Part shown: in pieces, positions 36,510 to 49,500 of the stretch
Layout of the letters: the number at the start of each line of letters is the position of its first letter
Position numbering within the stretch: the stretch's first letter is position 1
Source: Stomorhina lunata
Lineage: Eukaryota > Arthropoda > Insecta > Diptera > Rhiniidae
Assembly: GCA_933228675.1 (NCBI GenBank)
Contig: OW121742.1
Span: 112,009,242-112,073,241, forward strand
Length of the DNA stretch: 64,000 nt
Reading direction: 5' to 3'
Notes under the pieces: model-generated
Seen by the model: only the letters and a program-made list of their open reading frames with translations
Database searches by the model: none
What the model was told of the DNA's origin: nothing
Position numbers and translations under genes: made by a program

Positions 36510-36669
36510 TTTTTAGAAAACGCAAAAAACTGTTATTACGCAATATCTCGAAAACTGTTCTACTTTTGACCATTTTGATTTCATATTCGGATTCAGTGAG
36601 CAATTTTACATACAGATCAAGTGTCAGATTCATTTGGTCACGACTTTGTTGAAATCTTGTGAAGTAGTG
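36510..36669. repeat. Right terminal inverted repeat of the transposon
   Basis: This is the inverse partner of the left end. The outer 30 bases end in GTAGTG. The inner 130 bp matches the left end well. A minus-strand ORF over this region (36430-36672) is the repeat read backwards, not a gene. Confidence 0.85.
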
Positions 36670-37150
36670 CAATTGGAAGACTTAACTATAGAAAAGTTGA
36701 CGATAGAAAGACTTTACTATAGAAAAGTTGACGACAGGAAGACTTAACTATAGAAAAGTAGACGATAGGAAGATTTTACTATAGAAAAGTTGACGATAGC
36801 AAGACTTTACTATAGAAAAGTTGACGATAAGAAGACTTTACTATAGAAAAGTTGACGATAAGATAACTTTACTATAGGAAAGTTGACGAAAGGAAGACTT
36901 TACTATAGAAAAGTTGACGATAGGAAGACTTTTCTATAGAAAGGTTGACGATAGGAAGACTTTACTATAGAAAAGTTGACAATAGGAAGACTATACAATA
37001 GAAAAGTTGACAATGGGAAGACATTTCTACAGAAAATTTGACGATAGGAAGAATTTACTATAGAAAAGTTGACGATAGAAAGAATAAACTATAGAAATGT
37101 GACGATAGGAAGACTTTACTATAGAAAAGTTGACGATAGGAAGACTTTTG
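36670..37150 (+). repeat. Satellite B block B4, right of the transposon
   Basis: This continues the array interrupted by the transposon, starting with the second CAA. At about 37150 it passes directly into satellite A (AGGAAGACTTTTGAAATAC, then the A unit) with no unique DNA between the two. Confidence 0.93.
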
Positions 37151-37638
37151 AAATACAAAATTTTTGAAAAATTTCCTATAAAATTAGAAAATTTTTGAAA
37201 AATTTCCTATAAAAATAGAAAATTTTTTAAAAATTTCCTATAAAAATTGAAAATTTTTTAAAAATGTCCTATAAAATAAGAAAATTTTTGAAAAATTTCC
37301 TATTAAAAAATAGAAAATTTTTGAAAAATTTCCTATTAAAAAATAGAAAATTTTTGAAAAATTTCCTATTAAAAAATAGAAAATTTTTGAAAAATTTCCT
37401 ATTAAAAAATAGAAAATTTTTGAAAAATTTCCTATTAAAAAATAGAAAATTTTTGAAAAATTTCCTATTAAAAAATAGAAAATTTTTGAAAAATTTCCTA
37501 TTAAAAAATAGAAAATTTTTGAAAAATTTTCTATTAAAAAATGGAAAATTTTTGAAAAATTTCCTATTAAAAAATAGAAAATTTTTGAAAAATTTCCTAT
37601 TAAAAAATAGAAAATTTTTGAAAAATTTAATTAATTAA
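37151..37638 (+). repeat. Satellite A block A2, 33-bp variant, forward orientation
   Basis: The block begins with 31-bp-like units and becomes a 33-bp unit through extra bases in the spacer (CCTATTAAAAAATAG). Since 33 is a multiple of three, one frame stays open (37264-37638) and reads an 11-residue repeat KNRKFLKNFLL about eleven times. The open frame follows from the unit length and is unlikely to be a gene. Confidence 0.93.
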
Positions 37639-38254
37639 AGGATAGAAATTTTTTTAAAACTTTTTTGTCCGCTCTAATATTAAGTCCACTTATGCTGCAT
37701 ACTCTAGCATTGTTCCCAATACTTAAACAACATTCGTGCTATCAGAACTACCTGTCGTAATAAGCGGAAGTAATTACGATTACTTACAGTAAATTGACCA
37801 AATTTAATTGTTTTTATTTTTGTGCGCAAAATACTTTTTATCATACACTTTTCGCCATTTAAATTTCCATAACAAAGTACCTGTCTGTCCTTCCCTCCGT
37901 CTGTCAGTCAGACTGTCTTTCGGACATTCGAACCCCACACGAATTTTTGTTTTATAATATTTATGGCTGAGGCTATTAAATTATAATAAAATATTAAAAT
38001 TTATACATAAATTTTCATATTTCCATATGTATCTGAACATTCATTTATGGCAGCATTAAAAGGTGAGATGAATATTAAAATACAAAAATTGCTAAGAGAA
38101 TATTAATTGAAACAATGATAAAAATTTATGGTTAAATCATTAAGTTTGGAAGTTTTCTTTTTTTTTGCAGAAGCAGTTTAAAATGTTTCAAAAAATAAAT
38201 GCAAACGGTTATGAAATGTTTAAGTCAGATTAACGATATTAAAATATTTCAACA
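37639..38254. other. Intergenic DNA between satellite A blocks
   Basis: No gene is recognised. A CTGTCTGTCC...CCGTCTGTCAGTCAGACTGTC tract lies at about 37883-37920, a decayed short tandem repeat of the kind often seen next to fly transposon tails. Confidence 0.45.
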
Positions 38255-41165
38255 AAATTTTCAAAAAATTCTTATTTTTATAGGAAATTTTTCAAAAATT
38301 TTCTATTTCTATAGAAAATTTTTCAGAAGCTTCCTATTTTTAAAAAATTTCCTATTTTAATAATAATTTTTCAAAAATTTCCTATTTTTATAGGAATTTT
38401 TCAAAAATTTTTCCAAAATTTCCTATTTTTATAGGAAATTTTTCAAAAATTTCCTATTTTTATAGGAAATTTTTCAAAAATTTCCTATTTTTATAGGAAA
38501 TTTTTCAAAAATTTCCTATTTTTATAGGAAATTTTTCAAAAATTTCCTATTTTTATAGGAAATTTTTCAAAAATTTCCTATTTTTATAGGAAATTTTTCA
38601 AAAATTTCCTATTTTTATAGGAAATTTTTCAAAAATTTCCTATTTTTATAGGAAATTTTTCAAAAATTTCCTATTTTTATAGGAAATTTTTCAAAAATTT
38701 CCTATTTTTATAGGAAATTTTTCAAAAATTTCCTATTTTTATAGGAAATTTTTCAAAAATTTCCTATTTTTATAGGAAATTTTTCAAAAATTTCCTATTT
38801 TTATAGGAAATTTTTCAAAAATTTCCTATTTTTATAGGAAATTTTTCAAAAATTTCCTATTTTTATAGGAAATTTTTCAAAAATTTCCTATTTTTATAGG
38901 AAATTTTTCAAAAATTTCCTATTTTTATAGGAAATTTTTCAAAAATTTCCTATTTTTATAGGAAATTTTTCAAAAATTTCCTATTTTTATAGGAAATTTT
39001 TCAAAAATTTCCTATTTTTATAGGAAATTTTTCAAAAATTTCCTATTTTTTTAGGAAATTTTTCAAAAATTTCCTATTTTTATAGGAAATTTTTCAAAAA
39101 TTTCCTATTTTTATAGGAAATTTTTCAAAAATTTCCTATTTTTATAGGAAATTTTTCAAAAATTTCCTATTTTTATAGGAAATTTTTCAAAAATTTCCTA
39201 TTTTTATAGGAAATTTTTCAAAAATTTCCTATTTTTATAGGAAATTTTTCAAAAATTTCCTATTTTTATAGGAAATTTTTCAAAAATTTCCTATTTTTAT
39301 AGGAAATTTTTCAAAAATTTCCTATTTTTATAGGAAATTTTTCAAAAATTTCCTATTTTTATAGGAAATTTTTCAAAAATTTCCTATTTTTATAGGAAAT
39401 TTTTCAAAAATTTCCTATTTTTATAGGAAATTTTTCAAAAATTTCCTATTTTTATAGGAAATTTTTCAAAAATTTCCTATTTTTATAGGAAATTTTTCAA
39501 AAATTTCCTATTTTTATAGGAAATTTTTCAAAAATTTCCTATTTTTATAGGAAATTTTTCAAAAATTTCCTATTTTTATAGGAAATTTTTCAAAAATTTC
39601 CTATTTTTATAGGAAATTTTTCAAAAATTTCCTATTTTTATAGGAAATTTTTCAAAAATTTCCTATTTTTATAGGAAATTTTTCAAAAATTTCCTATTTT
39701 TATAGGAAATTTTTCAAAAATTTCCTATTTTTATAGGAAATTTTTCAAAAATTTCCTATTTTTATAGGAAATTTTTCAAAAATTTCCTATTTTTATAGGA
39801 AATTTTTCAAAAATTTCCTATTTTTATAGGAAATTTTTCAAAAATTTCCTATTTTTATAGGAAATTTTTCAAAAATTTCCTATTTTTATAGGAAATTTTT
39901 CAAAAATTTCCTATTTTTATAGGAAATTTTTCAAAAATTTCCTATTTTTATAGGAAATTTTTCAAAAATTTCCTATTTTTATAGGAAATTTTTTAAAAAT
40001 TTCCTATTTTTATAGGAAATTTTTCAAAAATTTCCTATTTTTATAGGAAATTTTTCAAAAATTTCCTATTTTTATAGGAAATTTATCAAAAAATTTCCTA
40101 TTTTTATAGGAAATTTATCAAAAAATTTCCTATTTTTATAGGAAATTTATCAAAAAATTTCCTATTTTTATAGGAAATTTATCAAAAAATTTCCTATTTT
40201 TATAGGAAATTTTTCAAAAATTTCCTATATTTATAGGAAATTTATCAAAAATTTCCTATTTTTATAGGAAATTTTTCAAAAATTTCCGCTTTTTATTTCC
40301 TATTTTTATAGGAAATTTTTCAAAAATTTAATATTTTTATAGGAAAATTTTAAAAAATTTACTATTTTTATAGGAAATTTTTCAAAAATTTCCGCTTTTT
40401 ATTTCTTATTTTTATAGGAAATTTTTCAAAAAATTACTATTTTTATAGGAAATATTTCAAAAATTTCCTATTTTTATAGGAAATTTTTCAAAAATTTCCT
40501 ATTTTTATAGGAAATTTATCAAAAATTTCCTATTTTTATAGGAAATTTTTCAAAAATTTCCGCTTTTTATTTCCTATTTTTATAGGAAATTTTTCAAAAA
40601 TTTAATATTTTTATAGGAAAATTTTCAAAAATTTACTATTTTTATAGGAAATTTTTCAAAAATTTCCGCTTTTTATTTCTTATTTTTATAGGAAATTTTT
40701 CAAAAAATTACTATTTTTATAGGAAATATTTCAAAAATTTCCTATTTTTATAGGAAATTTTTCAAAAATTTCCTATTTTTATAGGAAATTTTTCAAAAAT
40801 TTCCTATTTTTATAGGAAATTTTTCAAAAATTTCCCATTTTTATAGGAAATTTTTCAAAAATTTACTTTTTTTATAGGAAATTTTTCAAAAATTTACTTT
40901 TTTTATAGGAAATTTTTCAAAAATTTCCTACTTTTATAGGAAATTTTTCAAAAATTTCCTATTTTTATAGGAAATTTTTCAAAAATTTCCCATTTTTATA
41001 GGAAATTTTTCAAAAATTTCCCATTTTTATAGGAAATTTTTCAAAAATTTCTATTTTTATAGGAAATTTTTCAAAAATTTCCTATTTCTATAGGAAATTT
41101 TTCAAAAATTTCCTATTTTTATAAGAAATTTTTCAAAAATTTCTTATTTCTATAGGACAATTTTA
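38255..41165 (-). repeat. Satellite A block A3 (31 bp), reverse orientation
   Basis: The plus strand shows TTTTTCAAAAA centres and CTATTTTTATAG spacers. The block is very homogeneous from about 38410 to 40080. A higher-order repeat follows: a segment with CCGCTTTTTATTTCC and CCGCTTTTTATTTCTT markers occurs at 40285/40391 and again at 40560/40667, about 275 bp apart. Confidence 0.96.
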
Positions 41166-42582
41166 AAATCTTTTTTATTTTTAAACAAAAATTTCAACAA
41201 ATAAATGAAAAAACAACTTTGCAATATCTACAAATAAATACATAAGTAACAGCTACTTTTTCAATATAAATAACTGATACGAGTGTTTTAAAATAAAGAA
41301 ATAACAATAACGCACAAAATTGTATAGAATTGAAAAATGATAAAATAACAAACTTTGTAAAGGACATACAACATACAACGACAAAAAGCCTTTAAACAAA
41401 ACCTCAAACACGAAAAAAATACTTCTCTTACTCTTACACGTGTGTACATATTAAAAAGGATATACACCAACAACGAGTACTACAAGTATTTACATACATA
41501 CACACACACATACATACATTCGCAATAACAAAGGATGAAAATAATGGATTATATGTTATTGGTTTGTTGGTAGAGGCGAGCATGTATAATCATGTCATAA
41601 TTTTAATGGTCTGTATACAATTCTTACAAAGATAATATCAATACAATCCATATATATACACACACACATACAAACGATTTATATCCTGAAAAATAACAAA
41701 TTCATGCGAATTTTCCACGAAATTTATGAAAACCAGATGATGTTAATGTTTTTTGCTGCTACTGATGATTTACATACACGAAACCAATCAATGAATTTAT
41801 CTGAATAAAAATTTGTTTGAATTTTTTGCTTTTATAGCATAAAAGTTCTGGGTTTTATTGTACGTATAATAAATATGAAAAATATTTGTATGATTAAAGA
41901 AAATATTTCAATTGTTAAGTTGTAGTCAGTGCAATATTGAACTGCAGCCTAAAAGTATGCACTATTTAAGTTAATACATTCATGTTATGTATATTAACAG
42001 AGAAAATAAATTTAATTTATTTAATTTTATTTTAATGTTTCGAAGAAGCAAATCAATATTGCCGTATGGTCGCTTTGAAAAATCCTTTTACCGCTTTTAC
42101 TCTAATTCAAAAACAACTAATGGAGACAATTATCTTATAAAAGAAAGCTAAGGCACACACACATACTCATTAAATGTATGTTTTTATAAAAAATTTTTAA
42201 TAAAACATTTTTTAAAAGAAAGTTTTTAATAAAAAATATTAATTACATATTTTTTTCAATTTTGGTTAAAAAATTTTGAAAATAATTTTTTGTAAAAAAA
42301 ATCTTTAGGTACAAAAAATATTAATAGAAAATTTTTGATAGAAAAATTTTGTTAAAGAAAATTTTTGATAGTAACGTTTTTTTTAATGAAATGTTTCAAC
42401 ATAAAATTTGTTAATATAAAATTTTAAAAGAAAAATTTTTATAAAACAATTTTTTTCTAGAATTTTTTTTTAACATTTTTTTAGAGAAAATTCTAAATAA
42501 AAAAAATTTTGAAAGAAAATTTTAGATAGAAACAAAAAAAAAAATTCTTTATAAAATATATTTAAGAGAAAAAATTTTTTTC
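41166..42582. other. Intergenic DNA with CA/CATA microsatellites
   Basis: Short (CA)n and (CATA)n runs occur near 41490-41520 and 41655-41670. From about 42180 the sequence becomes A/T runs with GAAAATTTTTGATAG-like words that look like decayed satellite A. No gene is recognised. Confidence 0.5.
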
Positions 42583-45180
42583 CGTATAAAAATAAGAAAT
42601 TTTTAAAAAATTTCCTATAAAAATTAGAAATTTTTGAAAAATATCCTATAAAAATAAGAAATTTTTAAAAAAATTTCATATAAAAATAGGAAATTTTTGA
42701 AAAATTTCCTATAAAAATAAGAAATTTTTCAAAAAATTACTATAAAAATAAGAAATTTTTGAAAATTTTTCTATAAAAATAAGAAATTTTTGAAAATTTT
42801 CCTATAAAAATAAGAAAATTTTAAAAAATTTCCTATAAAAATAAGAAATTTTTGAAAATTTTCCTACAAAAATAAGACATTTTTGAAAAATTTCCTATAA
42901 AAATAAGAAAATTTTGAAAAATATCCTATAAAAATAAGAAATTTTTGAAAAATTTCCTATAAAATTAGAAAATTTTTGAAAAATTACCTATAAAAATAGA
43001 AAATTTTTGAAAAATTTCCTACAAAAATAGAAAATTTTTGAAAAATTTTCTTTAAAAATAGAAATTTTTTGAAAAATTTCCTATAAAAATAGAAATTTTT
43101 TGAAAAATTTCCTATAAAAATAGAAAATTTTTCAAAAATTTCCTATAAAAATAGAAAATTTTTGAAAAATTTCCTATAAAAATAGAAAATTTTTGAAAAA
43201 TTTCCTATAAAAATAGAAAATTTTTGAAAAATTTCCAATAAAAATAGAAAATTTTTGAAAATTTTCCCATAAAAATAGAAAATTTTTGAAAATTTTCCTA
43301 TAAAAATAGGAAATTTTTGAAAAATTTCCTATAAAAAAAGGAAATTTTTGAAAAATTTCCTATAAAAGTAGAAAATTTTTGAAAAATTTCCTATAATAAA
43401 AAAAAATTTTTGAAAAATTTCCTATAATAATAGAAAATTTTTGAAAAAATTCCTATAAAAATAGAAATTTTTGAAAAATTTCCCATAAAAATAGAAATTT
43501 CCTACAAAAATAAGAAATTTTTGAAAAATTTCCTATAAAAATAAGAAATTTTTGAAAAATTTCCTATAAACATAAGAAATTTTTGAAAAATTTCCTATAA
43601 AATTAGAAAATTTTTGAAAAATTTCCTATAAAAATAGAAAATTTTTGAAAAATTTCCTATAAAAATAGAAAATTTTTGAAAAATTTTCTATAAAAATAGA
43701 AATTTTTTGAAAAATTTCCTATAAAAATAGAAAATTTTTGAAAAATTTCCTATAAAAATAGAAAATTTTTGAAAAATTTCCTATAAAAATAGAAAATTTT
43801 TGAAAAATTTCCTATAAAAATAGAAAATTTTTGAAAAATTTCCTATAAAAATAGAACATTTTTAAAAAATTTCCTATAAAAATAGAAAATTTTTGAAAAA
43901 TTTCCTATAAAAATAGGAAATTTTTGAAAAATTTCCTATAAAAATAGGAAATTTTTGAAAAATTTCCTATAAAAATAGAAAATTTTTGAAAAATTTCCTA
44001 TAATAATAGAAAATTTTTGAAAAATTTAATATAAAAATAAAAAGTTTTTGTAAAATTTCCTATAAAAATAGAAATTTTTTGAAAAATTTCCTATAAAAAT
44101 AAGAAATTTTTAAAAAAATTTCCTATAAAAATAGGAAATTTTTGAAAAATTTCCTATAAAAATAAGAAATTTTTGAAAAATTTCCTATAAAAATAAGAAA
44201 TTTTTGAAAATTTTCTATAAAAATAGAAAATTTTTGAAAAATTTTCTATAAAAATAGAAATTTTTTTGAAAAATTTCCTATAAAAATAGAAAATTTTTGA
44301 AAAATATCCTATAAAAATAGAAAATTTTTGAAAAATTTCCTATAAAAATAGAAAATTTTTGAAAAATTTCCTATAAAAATAGAAAATTTTTTAAAAATTT
44401 CCTATAAAAATAGAACATTTTTTAAAAATTTCCTATAAAAATAGAAATTTTTGAAAAATTTCCTATAAAAATAGAAAATTTTTGAAAAATTTCCTATAAA
44501 AATAGAAAATTTTTGAAAAATTTCCTATAAAAATAGAAAATTTTTGAAAAATTTCCTATAAAAATAGAAAATTTTTGAAAAATTTCCTATAAAAAAATGT
44601 TTTTTTTTAAATTTCCTATAAATATAAGAAATTTTTAAAAAATTTCCTATAAAAATTAGAAATTTTTAAAAAATTTCCTATAAAAATTAGAAATTTTTTA
44701 AAAATTTCCTATAAGTAAGAAATTTTTGAAAAATTTTTTACAAAAATTAGAAATTTTTGAAAATTTTCCAATAAAAATAAGAAATTTTTGAAAAATTTCC
44801 TATAAAAATAAGAATTTTTTGAAAAATTTCCTATAAAAATAAGAAATTTTTGAAAAATTTCCTATAAAAATAGGAAATATTTGAAAAATTTTATATAAAA
44901 ATTAGAAATTTTTGAAAAATTTCCTATAAAAATAAGAAATTTTTGAAAAATTTCCTATAAAAATAAGAAATTTTTGAAAAATTTCCTATAAAAATAAGAA
45001 ATTTTTGAAAAATTTCGTATAAAAATAGAAAATTTTTGAATAATTTTCTATAAAAATAAGAAATTTTTGATAAATTTCCTTTAAAAATCAACATTTTGGA
45101 TAAATTTTCTATAAAAATAGAAAATTTTTGAAAAATTTTCTATAAAAATAGAAAATTTAAAAAAAAAAATTACTTATAAA
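42583..45180 (+). repeat. Satellite A block A4 (31 bp), forward orientation, diverged
   Basis: Most units have GAAAATTTTTG or AGAAATTTTTG in place of GGAAATTTTTG, which breaks the perfect dyad. Marker variants (AAATTAGAAAATTTTTG followed by GAAATTTTTTG) recur at about 42960 and 43597, suggesting a higher-order repeat of about 640 bp. Confidence 0.95.
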
Positions 45181-45671
45181 AATCTGTGAAAATAGCATTA
45201 CATAATATGTGAAAGTCCCCTAAGTGTAATTTTTTCTTTTTATTGAACAATTGTTAAATGTCAGCGAGGGGCATTAATAAAACAAAAAATAACACATAAC
45301 TTAATCATTTGGACTAAATACCAAAATAAGGACACACGTTTAAGCACATTTTGATGTTTCGGGGGACCAAAGGGTAAAACATCTTCCATTTTTTCATTCG
45401 TGCGTACTTTGGAAACAATTTTATAAAAGTCATATTAGAAAATTTCCTGTTTTTACTCTATATTATTTTATTAACTATTATAAAGCCCCACTGTGCGTGC
45501 ATTCGGTATGACCACATCTGTTTGCTAAAAGTAACTTCTGAAAAATAAACTTAAAATTGAAAATGTTTAACAAATATTGAATTGTGTTAAAACTCAATTT
45601 ACGCACATAATTCCCACAATTTATATTCATTAATAATTTCTGCTTATTTTCTGTTTTCTTTCGTTTTTAAA

Positions 45672-45863
45672 ATGGCAAACCTGAAAATTACTGCCACTAA
45701 AAAACAAGCGCTGCGATCTGATGGTATTGATGATGATACATACATATGTCAGATGTATATGATATGTACGACGAAACAATTTTTATTCATTATTTTGCAA
45801 TTATTATTTTTGCATAAATTTCCGCATAACGAATCCAATGAATTTTTTTTTTGTACATTATAA
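45672..45863 (+). CDS. Small ORF, unrecognised (candidate first exon or chance)
   Basis: ATG in AAAATGG context. The first 25 residues (MANLKITATKKQALRSDGID...) have mixed composition and better codon variety than the surroundings. The remainder becomes Phe/Leu-rich as the DNA turns AT-rich. If real, only the first part would be exon. No domain or relative is recognised. Confidence 0.15.
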   Translation: MANLKITATKKQALRSDGIDDDTYICQMYMICTTKQFLFIILQLLFLHKFPHNESNEFFFCTL

Positions 45864-45912
45864 ACGATAAATTGTTGCGATTAATATAAAAAAACAACCA
45901 AATCACTTACAC

Positions 45913-46092
45913 ATGTGTAGCTTGAATATAGAAACTCTGGAAAAACTATTACAAACATACGTTTTAAGGCATACAAACCCCAGCCATGAAAGTGACAATT
46001 ATGATGATAGTAATGGTATTGGTGATGATAATGGTGGTGTTGATGGTATTGATGCTGATACAGATAGAGATGGTGTTGGAAGTGCATCATAA
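45913..46092 (+). CDS. 59-residue ORF with acidic Asp/Gly-rich tail, unrecognised
   Basis: The frame opens with MCSLNIETLEKLLQTYVLRH, which could form a helix, and continues with an acidic tail rich in Asp and Gly up to the stop at 46090-46092. A GTAG just before CTTGAATATAG (45920-45921) could also act as a 3' splice site, making this a terminal exon. The tail comes from a degenerate GATGNN short repeat, which favours a chance origin. The His/Tyr-rich frame on the other strand is its shadow. No family is recognised. Confidence 0.2.
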   Translation: MCSLNIETLEKLLQTYVLRHTNPSHESDNYDDSNGIGDDNGGVDGIDADTDRDGVGSAS

Positions 46093-46512
46093 CTGGTGAT
46101 GATATCCATGATATTATTATTTAAATTGATTGTATATTTATGAATATCAAAGGAATTGATAGCCGATTATACACGTATATATAAGAAATTTACTTTATAT
46201 ACATATGTATGTATGTCTACATATGTTTGCCTGTGTAAGACACTTATATTCTTGTGTGCGTGCATTTATTGTATACATAAATTTGCTTGTGCCTTTATAC
46301 TTCGTATTGTTTTTAAATTATAATGATGACAATAAATTTATTATTGAGAATTTTTATTCATTAAAAAACATTATTTTGCAATAAAAATCTTATAACTAAA
46401 TTTAAAGTTCAATATTTATAAAAATACAACGATATCGATAACGTTTCAATACAGTAGAGTGTGATTGATATATATGATTTATGAGGTATACTTTTAGGCG
46501 CTCAAATCTGAG

Positions 46513-49500
46513 GATAGGAAATTTTTCAAAAATTTCCTATTTTTATAGGAAAGTTTTCAAAAATTTCCTATATTTATAGGAAATTTTTCAAAAATTTCCT
46601 ATTTTTATAGGAAATTTTTCAAAAATTTCCTATTTTTATAGGAAATTTTTCAAAAATTTCCTATTTTTATAGGAAATTTTTCAAAAATTTCCTATTTTTA
46701 TAGGAAATTTTTCAAAAATTTCCTATTTTTATAGGAAATTTTTCAAAAATTTCCTATTTTTATAGGAAATTTTTCAAAAATTTCCTATTTTTATAGGAAA
46801 TTTTTCAAAAATTTCCTATTTTTATAGGAAATTTTTCAAAAATTTCCTATTTTTATAGGAAATTTTTCAAAAATTTCCTATTTTTATAGGAAATTTTTCA
46901 AAAATTTCCTATTTTTATAGGAAATTTTTCAAAAATTTCCTATTTTTATAGGAAATTTTTCAAAAATTTCCTATTTTTATAGGAAATTTTTCAAAAATTT
47001 CCTATTTTTATAGGAAATTTTTCAAAAATTTCCTATTTTTATAGGAAATTTTTCAAAAATTTCCTATTTTTTATAGGAAATTTTTCAAAAATTTCCTATT
47101 TTTTATAGGAAATTTTTCAAAAATTTCCTATTTTTTATAGGAAATTTTTCAAAAATTTCCTATTTTTTATAGGAAATGTTTCAAAAATTTTCTATTTTTC
47201 AAAAATTTCCTACTTTTATAGGAAATTTTTCACAAATTTCCTATTTTTATAGGAAATTTTTCAAAAATTTCCTATTTTTATAGGAAATGTTTCAAAATTT
47301 TCTATTTTTCAAAAATTTCCTATTTTTATAGGAAATTTTTCAAAAATTTCCTATTTTTATAGGAAATTTTTCAAAAATTTCCTATTTTTATAGGAAATTT
47401 TTCAAAAATTTCCTATTTTTATAGGAAATTTTTCAAAAATTTCCTATTTTTATAGGAAATTTTTCAAAAATTTCCTATTTTTATAGGAAATTTTTCAAAA
47501 ATTTCCTATTTTTATAGGAAATTTTTCAAAAATTTCCTATTTTTATAGGAAATTTTTCAAAAATTTCCTATTTTTATAGGAAATTTTTCAAAAATTTCCT
47601 AATTTTATAGGAAATTTTTCAAAAATTTCCTATTTGTATAGGAAATTTTTCAAAAATTTCCTATTTATATAGGAAATTTTTCAAAAATTTCCTATTAATA
47701 TAGAAAATTTTTCAAAAATTTCCTATTTTTATAGGAAATTTTTCAAAAATTTCCTATTTTTATAGGAAATTTTTCAAAAATTTCCTATTTTTATAGGAAA
47801 TTTTTCAAAAATTTCCTATTTTTATAGGAAATTTTTCAAAAATTTCCTATTTTTATAGGAAATTTTTCAAAAATTTCCTATTTTTATAGGAAATTTTTCA
47901 AAAATTTCCTATTTTTATAGGAAATTTTTCAAAAATTTCCTATTTTTATAGGAAATTTTTCAAAAATTTCCTATTTTTATAGGAAATTTTTCAAAAATTT
48001 CCTATTTTTATAGGAAATTTTTCAAAAATTTCCTATTTTTATAGGAAATTTTTCAAAAATTTCCTATTTATATAGGAAATTTTTCAAAAATTTCCTATTT
48101 TTATAGGAAATTTTTCAAAAATTTCCTATTTTTATAGGAAATTTTTCAAAAATTTCCTATTTTTATAGGAAATTTTTCAAAAATTTCCTATTTTTATAGG
48201 AAATTTTTCAAAAATTTCCTATTTTTATAGGAAATTTTTCAAAAATTTCCTATTTTTATAGGAAATTTTTCAAAAATTTCCTATTTTTATAGGAAATTTT
48301 TCAAAAATTTCCTATTTTTATAGGAAATTTTTCAAAAATTTCCTATTTTTATAGGAAATTTTTCAAAAATTTCCTATTTTTATAGGAAATTTTTCAAAAA
48401 TTTCCTATTTTTATAGGAAATTTTTCAAAAATTTCCTATTTTTATAGGAAATTTTTCAAAAATTTCCTATTTTTATAGGAAATTTTTCAAAAATTTCCTA
48501 TTTTTATAGGAAATTTTTCAAAAATTTCCTATTTTTATAGGAAATTTTTCAAAAATTTCCTATTTTTATAGGAAATTTTTCAAAAATTTCCTATTTTTAT
48601 AGGAAATTTTTCAAAAATTTCCTATTTTTATAGCAAATTTTTCAAAAATTTCCTATTTTTATAGCAAATTTTTCAAAAATTTCCTATTTTTATAGCAAAT
48701 TTTTCAAAAATTTCCTATTTTTATAGGAAAATTTTCAAAAATTTCCTTTTTTTATAGGAAAATTTTCAAAAATTTCCTTTTTTATAGGAAATTTTTTAAA
48801 AATTTTATATTTTTATAGGAAATTTTTCAAAAATTTCCTATTTTTATAGGAAATTTTTCAAAAATTTCCTATTTTTATAGGAAAATTTTCAAAAATTTCC
48901 TATTTTTATAGGAAATTTTTCAAAAATTTCCTATTTTTATAGGAAATTTTTCAAAAATTTCCTATTTTTATAGGAAATTTTTCAAAAATTTCCTATTTTT
49001 ATAGGAAATTTTTCAAAAATTTCCTATTTTTATAGGAAATTTTTCAAAAATTTCCTATTTTTATAGGAAATTTTTCAAAAATTTCCTATTTTTATAGGAA
49101 ATTTTTCAAAAATTTCCTATTTTTATAGGAAATTTTTCAAAAATTTCCTATTTTTATAGGAAATTTTTCAAAAATTTCCTATTTTTATAGGAAATTTTTC
49201 AAAAATTTCCTATTTTTATAGGAAATTTTTCAAAAATTTCCTATTTTTATAGGAAATTTTTCAAAAATTTCCTATTTTTATAGGAAATTTTTCAAAAATT
49301 TCCTATTTTTATAGGAAATTTTTCAAAAATTTCCTATTTTTATAGGAAATTTTTCAAAAATTTCCTATTTTTATAGCAAATTTTTCAAAAATTTCCTATT
49401 TTTATAGCAAATTTTTCAAAAATTTCCTATTTTTATAGGAAATTTTTCAAAAATTTCCTATTTTTATAGGAAAATTTTCAAAAATTTCCTTTTTTATAGG

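Larger units (their letters stand above)
33679..36669 (+). mobile_element. DNA transposon, 2991 bp, CACTA ends, CAA target duplication, apparently intact
   Basis: The left end starts CACTAG at 33679 and the right end finishes GTAGTG at 36669. CAA flanks both sides (33676-33678 and 36670-36672). Inside the tips, 33698-33830 matches the inverse of 36510-36639 at roughly 85-90% by eye, with weaker similarity further in. The ends and the 3-bp duplication are like CACTA (EnSpm/CMC) elements. A paralogous unoccupied site, TTGACAATTGGAAG, lies at 33308-33321. The element codes for one predicted 552-residue transposase. The ends are clear, but the superfamily is not settled. Confidence 0.88.
45181..46512. 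other. Intergenic DNA between A4 and A5 with two small candidate ORFs
   Basis: This is the least repetitive gap of the satellite A field. It holds GAT-rich sequence (45990-46092) and CATA/TATG runs near 46190-46215. Two low-confidence ORFs are listed separately. Confidence 0.5.

Noticed and set aside
45881..46090. Minus-strand His/Tyr-rich ORF of 69 codons
   Set aside because: Read from the inverse of a degenerate GATGNN short repeat.
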